DNA of 64,000 bases from Candidatus Binatota bacterium (GTDB lineage: Bacteria; Desulfobacterota; Binatia; UBA1149): the NCBI GenBank assembly GCA_012960245.1, contig DUBO01000028.1, positions 1-64,000 on the forward strand, in the 5' to 3' direction. Shown piece after piece: positions 25,874-32,883 of the stretch; the stretch's first letter is position 1; each line of letters begins with the position of its first letter. Position numbers and translations under genes: made by a program. The notes under the pieces are model-generated. The model saw only the letters and a program-made list of their open reading frames with translations, ran no database searches and was not told where the DNA came from.

Positions 25874-26583
25874 TCGACGGACTGGGTTGAGCGGTCACCC
25901 ACCAGGCTGGCAACCATCACACCCACGTAAAGTACGCCGCCGATCGCTTCGAGTATGACCAGTGTCCTGGCGTGCGGCGATACGGGGGTGATGTCCCCGT
26001 AGCCGAGCGTGGTCAGGGTGACGTAACTGAAGTATGTAAAAACTGGGAACGCGTCGCTCGTGTAAGCCGGGTCGGCCCTGTTTGCGACCAGCTCCTGTAT
26101 AGGTGCACCGGTGAAGCTGGACGGGTCGATGAGAAAGACCATTACGTAGATCATGCTCCAGGCCAGGCCGGCAAGCAGGTAGACGCACAGCGCCGCCGAC
26201 AGGCGGGTCCTGGTGTCGGCGTTCCCCCTCACGACGAATCCCAGCATGGTCCAGCCTACGTATGCAACGAAGAGCGCGAGCAGCGCAGGAACAAACGCGT
26301 ATTCCTCGGTACTCCCCAGGGGTCGTACTATGTGTACGATCAGGGCCAGGGTGGATAAGCCCCCGAGCGTGAGCACAGTGATCCGGTGGCGGTCGCTGTC
26401 GGCTAGCGCGGCCGCCGCCTGTCCGATCACGGACAGGAACGTGACACCTATTATCACGCTGCCCAGGGTCCCGCTTACAAACGGTTGCATGGCCAGCAGG
26501 CCCAGTAGGAGTACCAGCAGGCGGTTGCAGCGACTGGCGGCGATCCCACTGTCGAGTGACGTTGCTGTAAATAGTTTGGCCAT
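25870..26583 (-). CDS. Two-pore-domain-type potassium channel family protein
   Basis: A 237-residue membrane protein with about six hydrophobic segments and a single pore loop before the last one. The selectivity filter reads TLTTLGYGDITP, the K+-channel signature. No cytoplasmic RCK/TrkA domain is attached. It belongs to the ion-channel (Ion_trans_2) superfamily and probably conducts K+ across the inner membrane. It is coupled by an ATGA overlap to the TolC-fusion gene, which is an unusual partner for an RND efflux operon and suggests a link between membrane potential or K+ flux and efflux. Confidence 0.88.
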   Translation of the reverse strand: MAKLFTATSLDSGIAASRCNRLLVLLLGLLAMQPFVSGTLGSVIIGVTFLSVIGQAAAALADSDRHRITVLTLGGLSTLALIVHIVRPLGSTEEYAFVPALLALFVAYVGWTMLGFVVRGNADTRTRLSAALCVYLLAGLAWSMIYVMVFLIDPSSFTGAPIQELVANRADPAYTSDAFPVFTYFSYVTLTTLGYGDITPVSPHARTLVILEAIGGVLYVGVMVASLVGDRSTQSVE

Positions 26584-26600
26584 GGGCGGTCTTCTGGTCT

Positions 26601-27218
26601 CTATGGGGATTCTGAGTTGCTGGCCTGGTCGGTCGTTCCTTCCAGGTATATAGACTTTTTCAGCGATGCGAAGACGCTTTCGACAAGGGGCTCAAAGTGT
26701 TCCAGGGCCAGCGTGTCATAGGCGGGGTCGAAGCTGTTCTGGTCGTATTTCTCACAGAATTCCGCGCAGTCTTTCCAGTAGGGGTGATCGCGAAAACGGT
26801 CGCGCATGTCGCGGTCCAGGTCGAGGTGATGAAAGAAGTAGTAGCCCTGGAAGATGCCGTGGTGCTTGACGATCCAGTGGTTCTTCTCACTCACAAAAGG
26901 TTCCAGTATCGTCGCGGCGAGATCGGCGTGGTTAAAGCACGCGAGCGTATCGCCGATGTCATGCAGCAAAGCGCAAACGACGTACTCCTCGTCGCGGCCG
27001 TCGCGCTGCGCGCGGGTAGCACTCTGCAGGCTGTGGGTGAGTCGGTCAACGGCGTAGCCCCCGGTGTCGCCGGCAAGAATCTCAAGGTGCCCCATGACGC
27101 GGCCTGGTAACCCGGAGCCGAACTCGATCGAGTGATGCGCGATCTGCTGGTAGTCTTCGCGACTTGCGTCGCGCATGGCTGTGAAGCTGGTCTGCATTGC
27201 TTTCGTATTTTCAGGCAT
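26601..27218 (-). CDS. HD-domain protein (PhnZ-like)
   Basis: A 205-residue HD-superfamily protein. The sequence contains H-L-EIL, HSLQSATRA (H..Q), and ALLHDIGD followed by a distal NHADLAATILEPFVSEKNHWIVKHHGIFQGYYF, a pattern seen in PhnZ/inositol-oxygenase-like HD proteins, which can carry two iron atoms and oxidise C-H bonds, as well as in hydrolases. ATG 27218 was chosen because GAGGAG lies 5 bases ahead; a longer frame begins at 27263. It is the first gene of the efflux operon (17 bases before the channel gene). Activity unknown. Confidence 0.75.
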   Translation of the reverse strand: MPENTKAMQTSFTAMRDASREDYQQIAHHSIEFGSGLPGRVMGHLEILAGDTGGYAVDRLTHSLQSATRAQRDGRDEEYVVCALLHDIGDTLACFNHADLAATILEPFVSEKNHWIVKHHGIFQGYYFFHHLDLDRDMRDRFRDHPYWKDCAEFCEKYDQNSFDPAYDTLALEHFEPLVESVFASLKKSIYLEGTTDQASNSESP

Positions 27219-27438
27219 ATCGACTCCTCGCCTGCCCGGGCACTGGCAGCCCTGCCCCGGCATAGTTGCTTGTAAGTCCCGTGCAACCCCCAGTCCAGTC
27301 CGGCGCTGTATTTCGATTGAGTCGGTCCCGTCTGCGGTCTCCTGGCAGGAGGTTGTTTTCTTAACTGCGCCAGTACCGCGGCCTTCAGTTGCCGCCGTGC
27401 TGGTACAGCTCGACTATGGGGACAGATCCGCGCTTTGC

Positions 27439-28200
27439 TTACGCCGGGTTGCGCTGCGGGTGGGGCGGTAGGTTACCCCGTGAGATGAGTTCGACGAGCG
27501 TCTTCTTCCGCAGGAGGCCGATTATCTGGTTCAGCAGATCGATCCCGACCTCGGCCATGCGCGCAGCCTCGTCGCTTTCAACCCGCCCGGCGATACCGCG
27601 GGTGAACAAGCGTAGCTCCTGGCTTGCCAGCCACTCGACCATGGTGACGTAGAGGCCGATCTGGTCGGCGTCGAACCCACCTTCGGTCGTGAAGCCGGAG
27701 CTGCGCAGCTCCGCCCACAGCTCAAGGATGGCGAGCGAGGTGTCCTCGATCCAGTCCTCGCCGTTGTGCGATTTGATCTCTATGGCCCGTGCCTGGGCTG
27801 CCTTGTGGACGTCGCTCGCCGGCAAGCCAAGTCGCTGTACCGCGTCCCGAACCAGCTCGCGCTTGGCATTGGGTGCGCCCTCGATCTGCGGGAAGAGCTT
27901 GCCGTCAATCTCGAGGAGCGCTTGGATTTCGGCGCCCGACGGATTGCCGTCATCGGCCACAATGCGCTCAATGACGTTCAGGGGCAGGTAACGCTTTTTT
28001 TGTAGTTCCTTGATGAAGAGGATGCGCTTGACGAAGGATTCGTCGTACCAAGCGACGTTTCTCGCCGGACGCTCGGGTTCGGGCAGTAGCCCCTGGTTAA
28101 GGTAGAACCGTATAGTCTCGCGCCCGACCCCGGTCGCCTCTTCCAGGTCTTTCATCTTGAGCCGCTTGGGAGGCTGTTGCGTGGGGAGTTCTTCGGGCAC
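27439..28200 (-). CDS. MerR family transcriptional regulator
   Basis: 253 residues. The N-terminal winged helix has the MerR signature (MKDLEEATGVGRETIRFYLNQGLLPEPERPARNVAWYDESFVKRILFIKELQ). The remaining 170 residues form a helical effector domain resembling those of TetR-like or fatty-acid-binding MerR variants, without a metal-binding Cys cluster. It starts at GTG 28200, with GGAGAG just ahead, 12 bases after the ferritin-like gene, so both are one operon. It probably binds the long inverted repeat at 29303-29344 and controls its own expression. Confidence 0.88.
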   Translation of the reverse strand: MPEELPTQQPPKRLKMKDLEEATGVGRETIRFYLNQGLLPEPERPARNVAWYDESFVKRILFIKELQKKRYLPLNVIERIVADDGNPSGAEIQALLEIDGKLFPQIEGAPNAKRELVRDAVQRLGLPASDVHKAAQARAIEIKSHNGEDWIEDTSLAILELWAELRSSGFTTEGGFDADQIGLYVTMVEWLASQELRLFTRGIAGRVESDEAARMAEVGIDLLNQIIGLLRKKTLVELISRGNLPPHPQRNPA

Positions 28201-28212
28201 GGGCTCTCCAGC

Positions 28213-29292
28213 CTAGCTCCCCTCGGCGAGCGCAGCAACCTCCTCGACTTCACGCTGGCGTTGGTCGAACTGCAGGGCGATCTCTTCATCATGCTGGCCG
28301 AGTGCCTCCAGGTCGGCATCGGCGAATCCGAGGATTCCCATGTCGGCGTATGCCTTGCGCACTCGCGGTCCCCACAGGCCGATGTCCTTGATCGTGGGCA
28401 CAATGCGGCTGAAAAGAGCGGAGCGATAGCTGCGCATGAACTCCGAGCGCTCGGTCGCCTCCTTGCACTCGTCTACCGGGAGGCCAAGATTTGCCCAGAT
28501 CTCGTCGCCCAGGAATCGATCGCGCAACAGGTAGCAGCCTTCCACTACAAACTCCTCGCGCTCGTCTCGCTCTTTGTCCGTGAGCTGCGGATAGTAATCC
28601 CGTAGAGCCAGCCGTCCAAAGGCAACGTGGCGCGCCTCGTCTTGCATCACGTAGGCGGTGACCGACTGTGCGAGAGGGTTCTGCGCGTGGTCGCGGATCA
28701 TGCCAAACGCAGCCAACGCGACTCCCTCTATCAGGACCTGCATGCCGAGATAGGTGATATCCCAACGGGAGTCGGAGATGGTGTCTTCGAGCAGCGACTT
28801 GAGGTGCGGGTTGATCGGGTAAATGAGCTCGTACTTCTCGTGCAGAAGCCGCGAGTAGGCCTCGACATGGCGCGCCTCGTCGACCACCTGTGTGGCGGCA
28901 TAGAATTTGGCATCCATGTTGGGCACTTGCTGTACGATCTTGGCGGTGCAGACAAGAGCGCCCTGCTCGCCGTGAAGGAATTGTGACATCTGCCAGGCCT
29001 GGAAGTGTCGACGCACGTTTACCCGTGCGGCTTCGTCCATACCGTCCCAGATCTTAGAGCCGTAGATGCCGATAACCTCATCCGGCAGTCCTGCGGGGTT
29101 GTCGGGATCAAGATCCACCGACCAGTCGATGCGTTCGGCGGCGTTCCACTGGAGTTTTTTGCCCTTGTCGTAGAGGCCGAGGAGTTTCTTTCGGCCGTCG
29201 TCGTACTCCCAGCAGAAGTTCGCGTCGAAGGACTGCGCGGCTTCCCAATGCTGGTTCTCGGGGGGACTGGTGTAGTGATCTGCAGTAGACAT
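28213..29292 (-). CDS. Ferritin-like diiron protein
   Basis: A 359-residue helical protein with two ExxH iron-binding motifs, E139-A-R-H142 (VDEARHVEAY) and E219-A-R-H222 (QDEARHVAFG), plus single Glu ligands in HGEQGALVC and LIEGVALAAFG. This arrangement is that of the ferritin-like diiron oxygenase/R2-like superfamily (AurF, acyl-ACP desaturase and ribonucleotide-reductase R2 relatives). It likely oxidises an organic substrate in the cytoplasm. ATG 29292 follows AGGAG. The transcript also carries the MerR regulator. The substrate is not predictable; a membrane-lipid or hydrocarbon role is only a guess. Confidence 0.85.
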   Translation of the reverse strand: MSTADHYTSPPENQHWEAAQSFDANFCWEYDDGRKKLLGLYDKGKKLQWNAAERIDWSVDLDPDNPAGLPDEVIGIYGSKIWDGMDEAARVNVRRHFQAWQMSQFLHGEQGALVCTAKIVQQVPNMDAKFYAATQVVDEARHVEAYSRLLHEKYELIYPINPHLKSLLEDTISDSRWDITYLGMQVLIEGVALAAFGMIRDHAQNPLAQSVTAYVMQDEARHVAFGRLALRDYYPQLTDKERDEREEFVVEGCYLLRDRFLGDEIWANLGLPVDECKEATERSEFMRSYRSALFSRIVPTIKDIGLWGPRVRKAYADMGILGFADADLEALGQHDEEIALQFDQRQREVEEVAALAEGS

Positions 29293-29302
29293 ATTTTTTT
29301 CT

Positions 29303-29344
29303 CCTATTAATACGTAGTAAGTAGTAGTACTACGTATTAATAGG
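29303..29344. promoter_or_regulatory. Perfect 17-bp inverted repeat operator of the ferritin-like/merR operon
   Basis: Arms CCTATTAATACGTAGTA (29303-29319) and its exact complement (29328-29344) are separated by 8 bases. It covers the core promoter and ends on the Shine-Dalgarno sequence (AGGAG, 29301-29305) of the ferritin-like gene. A repressor dimer would block transcription. If transcribed from further upstream, the RNA hairpin would also hide the ribosome site. The regulator is most likely the MerR protein of the same operon. Confidence 0.8.
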
Positions 29345-29352
29345 ACTGTCAA
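29324..29352 (-). promoter_or_regulatory. Sigma70-type promoter for the ferritin-like/merR operon
   Basis: TTGACA (29347-29352, minus strand) is an exact -35 hexamer just outside the inverted repeat; 17 bases on, TACTAC (29324-29329) is a weak -10. The spacer and -10 lie inside the operator. The rest of 29353-29517 shows nothing else. Confidence 0.55.
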
Positions 29353-29517
29353 GCCGACCCAAAAAAAAGATCTGCTGGTAAGTTTTCCCGTGTTTACAGG
29401 CCTTTTTCGCCTGCGACTGGTTCTACCTGCCCTGGCAATTGACCGCGGAGCCTTCGCAACTGGTCGGGTGCAGGCCCTTACCGGGCTGCGCGGTGGCGGC
29501 ATTTCCCGTGGTGAATC

Positions 29518-30255
29518 TCAGTTGCCGCCGTGCTGCTTGAGAAACTCGGTCACCCGCGCCGAGGAGGCCCCTACGTGTTCGGGCTCTTTCCATCGCTCCA
29601 CCAGCTCTGCGTTGGGGGCCAGTGCGACGATCTCGCGGGAGATAGCCTCGGGGTGGTACAGGTCGCGGCCACACAGCACCAGTAGCGGCGTGTTGCAGCC
29701 GGCCACGAAATCGCGTGACACGTTGAACAGAAAGTCACCGTCGTACATGGCGTGCTTGAATGCCTGCCAGGTATCCGGCGCGACCCCGGGCCGCTCGGGC
29801 GTCAGTTGGCTTGCCCACTGGTCGAACATCTCATGGAAAGCGCCGCGGTTATTCCCGGGCCCGGTTTCGTCGAGGCCTATGGGTTGAAACAGTACGGCCG
29901 ATGCCACGCGTTCGGGCGCGGCTTCGATGAGCCCCATGCCGAATGACCCACCGATGCACATGCCCACGACGCTGAAGCGGTTCACGCCCAGGTGGTCGAG
30001 CAGGGCAAGCTGGTCGGCGGTATAAACCTGCCAGGAGTCGGTGGGCAGTACCGGCGCTGTTGAGCGCCCGGCGTTGCGTTGGTCCATGGTGATCACGCGA
30101 AAGTGTTCGGCCAGGGCCGGCACCGGGTTCCAGGGCTGCGTGTCCCACATCTCAAGCGTGGAGCGCATGCCGCCGGATGCCAGCAGCAGCAGCGGGAAAC
30201 CCTCGCCGTGTTCCTCGTAGTAGATCTCGGTTTCGTTGTTTTTGAATACGGGCAT
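29518..30255 (-). CDS. Alpha/beta hydrolase with Cys in the nucleophile position
   Basis: A 245-residue alpha/beta hydrolase. The N-terminal YYEEHGEGFPLLLLASGG gives the oxyanion region; the nucleophile elbow reads VVGMCIGGSFG, so Cys100 takes the place of the usual Ser, as in dienelactone hydrolase (GYCLGG). His227 (EPEHVGAS) is the catalytic His and an Asp lies near VLCGRDLYHP. It may open lactones, hydrolyse thioesters or cleave C-C bonds. The gene stands alone on the minus strand, divergent from the DUF1295-like gene. Confidence 0.85.
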   Translation of the reverse strand: MPVFKNNETEIYYEEHGEGFPLLLLASGGMRSTLEMWDTQPWNPVPALAEHFRVITMDQRNAGRSTAPVLPTDSWQVYTADQLALLDHLGVNRFSVVGMCIGGSFGMGLIEAAPERVASAVLFQPIGLDETGPGNNRGAFHEMFDQWASQLTPERPGVAPDTWQAFKHAMYDGDFLFNVSRDFVAGCNTPLLVLCGRDLYHPEAISREIVALAPNAELVERWKEPEHVGASSARVTEFLKQHGGN

Positions 30256-30368
30256 TTCGTTTTCCTTGCCGTTGTCGGGCGCCGATTGACTATACGAGAC
30301 GGTGCGTTGCAGCCACCCGGCGTCGGGCAGGCGTTGTGTCAGCCCGCGCGTGGGGGCACTGCTGGGGC

Positions 30369-31256
30369 ATGAACCGACCCGCTTTCACCCAGGATCGCTT
30401 TGCTTCCATGGCCTACGTCGTCCTCGTTTACCAGCTGGTGGTCGGGCTGGCCTGGTGGACCTTCGGCGCCTTTGACCTCTCCCCGCTGTGGGCCATGAGT
30501 GCGGGCCTGTTCGCCTCCGCGCTGCTCTGCTTCGTGGCCATGCTGCCGGTCAACAACGGCTCGGTGTTTGACCCCTGGTGGAGCGTGTTGCCTCCATTCG
30601 CCGCGCTTTATTTTCTCACGCTTGCGGCGGGCGAGGGGCTGAGCGACCGACAGCTGGCCGTGCTCGTGGTGGTCGTGGCGTGGTCGCTGCGGCTCACCCT
30701 GAACTGGTTCCGCGACTATCCCGGCCTGACACACGAGGATTTCCGCTACGTTGATCTTTACGAGAAGACGCCGTTACCACGGTGGGCCGTACGGTTGTTT
30801 CTCGTTGATCTCTTTCCCGCCTTGCAGGTGGTGCTCGGCTGCCTGCCGCTTTACCCGGCGCTGGTGCTGGGCGGCGGCGAGTTCGTTGCGCTGGACCTGC
30901 TGGCCCTGGTCGTTGGCCTGGTCGCCGTGGCCCTGGAACTGGTCGCCGACGAACAGATGCGCAATTTCATACGCAGGCGCGCCGAGGGCGAAAACATGTC
31001 GAGCGGGCTGTGGCGTTACTCACGCCACCCCAACTACCTTGGCGAGATACTGTTCTGGGTGTCGCTGTTCTTGTTCGGCCTGGCGGCTGCACCCGGGTGG
31101 TGGTGGACCGGGGTAGGCGCAGTGGCAATGATACTGATGTTCGTCTTTGCGAGCGTTCCCATGATGGACGAGCGCAGTCTCGCTCGACGGCCGGGCTACG
31201 CCGACTACGCCCGGCGCACCTCGGCGCTCGTGCCCTGGCCGCCGCGGCGGGATTGA
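30369..31256 (+). CDS. DUF1295 / steroid 5-alpha-reductase-like membrane protein
   Basis: A 295-residue polytopic protein. Its C-terminal motif SSGLWRYSRHPNYLGEILFWVSLFLFG is diagnostic of the DUF1295/steroid 5-alpha-reductase C-terminal and isoprenylcysteine methyltransferase fold, where RHPNY binds the cofactor. It may reduce a double bond in a lipid or methylate an isoprenoid. ATG 30369 (MNRPAFTQDRF) is preferred to the upstream in-frame start at 30336. It converges with the EamA-type gene 6 bases downstream. Confidence 0.85.
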   Translation: MNRPAFTQDRFASMAYVVLVYQLVVGLAWWTFGAFDLSPLWAMSAGLFASALLCFVAMLPVNNGSVFDPWWSVLPPFAALYFLTLAAGEGLSDRQLAVLVVVVAWSLRLTLNWFRDYPGLTHEDFRYVDLYEKTPLPRWAVRLFLVDLFPALQVVLGCLPLYPALVLGGGEFVALDLLALVVGLVAVALELVADEQMRNFIRRRAEGENMSSGLWRYSRHPNYLGEILFWVSLFLFGLAAAPGWWWTGVGAVAMILMFVFASVPMMDERSLARRPGYADYARRTSALVPWPPRRD

Positions 31257-31262
31257 TCGGGC

Positions 31263-32174
31263 TCAGCTCTCGAGGATCAGTATAACGATACCGAAAAGCA
31301 TGACGGCCATGCCCGCGAGTTCGAGGCGGTTGCTGCGTTCGCGGAAGAATATCCACGAAGCTGCCATCGCGAAGAGAAGTTCCACCTGCCCGAGCGCGGT
31401 CACGTAGGCCACGTTCTGTAAAGTCATCGCGGTAAACCAGCCTACCGATGCCGATGCGCCGCATATTCCTACCCAGAGCGACGGTCGCCATGCCCGGCCC
31501 ACCTCGCGAAGTTGTCCGGGCTCACGCAGCGCGAGGTAAAGGGTCATTAACACGGCCTGGAACACTAATACGCAGGAAAGCGTGAACCCGGCGCGCAGGA
31601 ACGCTCCCCCGTCGGATACCAGGGAGAGCGAGGCTGCCCGGTACGAAACACCCGCCAGGGCGAACAGTGCGGCCGATAACATTCCCAGCCCGGCCCCCCG
31701 GTCCAGGAAAATGTTGCGCAGGGGGCGCCGGGTTACGTCCTGGCGGGAGACGGTGAGCAACAACACGCCCACGACCGACACGAGTATGCCGATCCCTGCC
31801 AGCTCTCCCACCGACTCCCCGAGAATGGCAACGCTGAATGCCGCAGCCTGCAGGGGCTCGGTCTTCCGGTAGGCGGTGCTCACGGCGAAGTTTCTAAACG
31901 AAAATGCGTGCAGCAGGGTGGCGGTGGCAAGCACCTGGCCGATCCCGCCCAGGGCTCCATAAAAAAAGAAGGTGCCGCCCGGCTTCGGCAGCGGGTGGTC
32001 GAGCCCGACCGTCAGCACCAGTAGGTAAACGAGGGCGAACGGTGCGCCAAAAGCGAAGCGGACGTAGGTCGCTCCGGTGTTGCTGAGTCTCGTCTTGAGA
32101 TCCTTCTGCAGCGCCGAGCGAATGTTCTGCAGGAAGGCAGCCGCTACGGTTAACAGGATCCACGGTTCGGGCAT
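31263..32174 (-). CDS. EamA/DMT-family exporter
   Basis: A 303-residue membrane protein of about ten hydrophobic helices in two homologous halves, as in the drug/metabolite transporter superfamily (first half FAFGAPFALVYLLVLTVGL..., second half AGLGMLSAALFALAGVSYRAAS...LELAGMAVMLFGIVILI). It probably exports small metabolites across the inner membrane. It stands 42 bases downstream of the Ddn-like gene on the same strand and may share its transcript. Confidence 0.85.
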   Translation of the reverse strand: MPEPWILLTVAAAFLQNIRSALQKDLKTRLSNTGATYVRFAFGAPFALVYLLVLTVGLDHPLPKPGGTFFFYGALGGIGQVLATATLLHAFSFRNFAVSTAYRKTEPLQAAAFSVAILGESVGELAGIGILVSVVGVLLLTVSRQDVTRRPLRNIFLDRGAGLGMLSAALFALAGVSYRAASLSLVSDGGAFLRAGFTLSCVLVFQAVLMTLYLALREPGQLREVGRAWRPSLWVGICGASASVGWFTAMTLQNVAYVTALGQVELLFAMAASWIFFRERSNRLELAGMAVMLFGIVILILES

Positions 32175-32216
32175 GAGGCAGGGGATGTTTTGTGGCAGGA
32201 GCCGGGCTCGCTCTTA

Positions 32217-32705
32217 CTACACCGGCGAGCAGACGAAGATGGGAATGTCGCGGGTGGTTCGCTTGCGGTAGTCGGCGAAGGGCGCGTAGCAACCGTCGCA
32301 CACCGGCCACATGGCGGGCTTTTCGTCGGCCTGGGCCAGGCGGGCCGTGTAGCTCTTGCGCAGGCCACGGTAAGTGATGTCGACGCCCGGGTTCTTGACG
32401 ATGTTGTGATACCAGATGGGATTCTTCGGCGCGCCGCCCAGCGATGCCACCAGCAAAACATCGTCTCCGTGCGGCACGTACATAAGCGGCACGGTCAGTC
32501 GGCGGCCGCTGCGGGCACCGGTCATGTCGACAAAGCAGACCTCGTCGCCGCCCAGGGTGTTGCCCAGGCGCGCGCCGGTCAGCCGGCTCAACATGACGTG
32601 CAGGCGGGTGATGATCTTGAGAATCCAGCGCGGCGGTGCTGCTCCCTTGTCCTGGGGCTTGCTGTCCGTGCTGGCAGTATCGGTGGTGTTGGCGGTGTCG
32701 CTCAT
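32217..32705 (-). CDS. Ddn-family F420-type nitroreductase/quinone reductase-like protein
   Basis: A 162-residue split-barrel protein. The pattern RLTGARLGN, VCFVDMTGARSGRRLTVPLMYVPHGDDVLLVASLGGAPKNPIWYHNIVKNPGVDITYRG is typical of the deazaflavin (F420)-dependent nitroreductase family (pfam04075), including the GR-T-P phosphate-binding stretch. In actinobacteria such proteins reduce quinones and other compounds using F420H2. A low-complexity N-terminus (about 22 residues) precedes it. The call implies that the organism makes or takes up F420; no F420 biosynthesis gene is in this window. Confidence 0.85.
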   Translation of the reverse strand: MSDTANTTDTASTDSKPQDKGAAPPRWILKIITRLHVMLSRLTGARLGNTLGGDEVCFVDMTGARSGRRLTVPLMYVPHGDDVLLVASLGGAPKNPIWYHNIVKNPGVDITYRGLRKSYTARLAQADEKPAMWPVCDGCYAPFADYRKRTTRDIPIFVCSPV

Positions 32706-32812
32706 GCTGTTGTTCCTCCGGGCGTTGCCCGAATGTTAGACCGCCGAACGGCCAGCGGCAAGCCGCCGGCCGTTGCCATAACCGCCGGCCCTGCACATAT
32801 TACGCGGCGGGT

Positions 32813-32826
32813 AGAACGTGTTTCAC
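32813..32826. promoter_or_regulatory. KstR-type TetR operator, box 3
   Basis: TAGAACGTGTTTCA fits TnnAACnnGTTnnA and lies 57 bases ahead of the ATG of the acetone-carboxylase alpha-like gene. Box 1 differs from it only in the two central bases. It is the likely control site for the operon 32884-39323. Confidence 0.7.
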
Positions 32827-32883
32827 TCGTTCCCCGGTGGCGGCCGGAACGCTAGCCGTAAAGCGGCAACAGGAAAGCAGATT

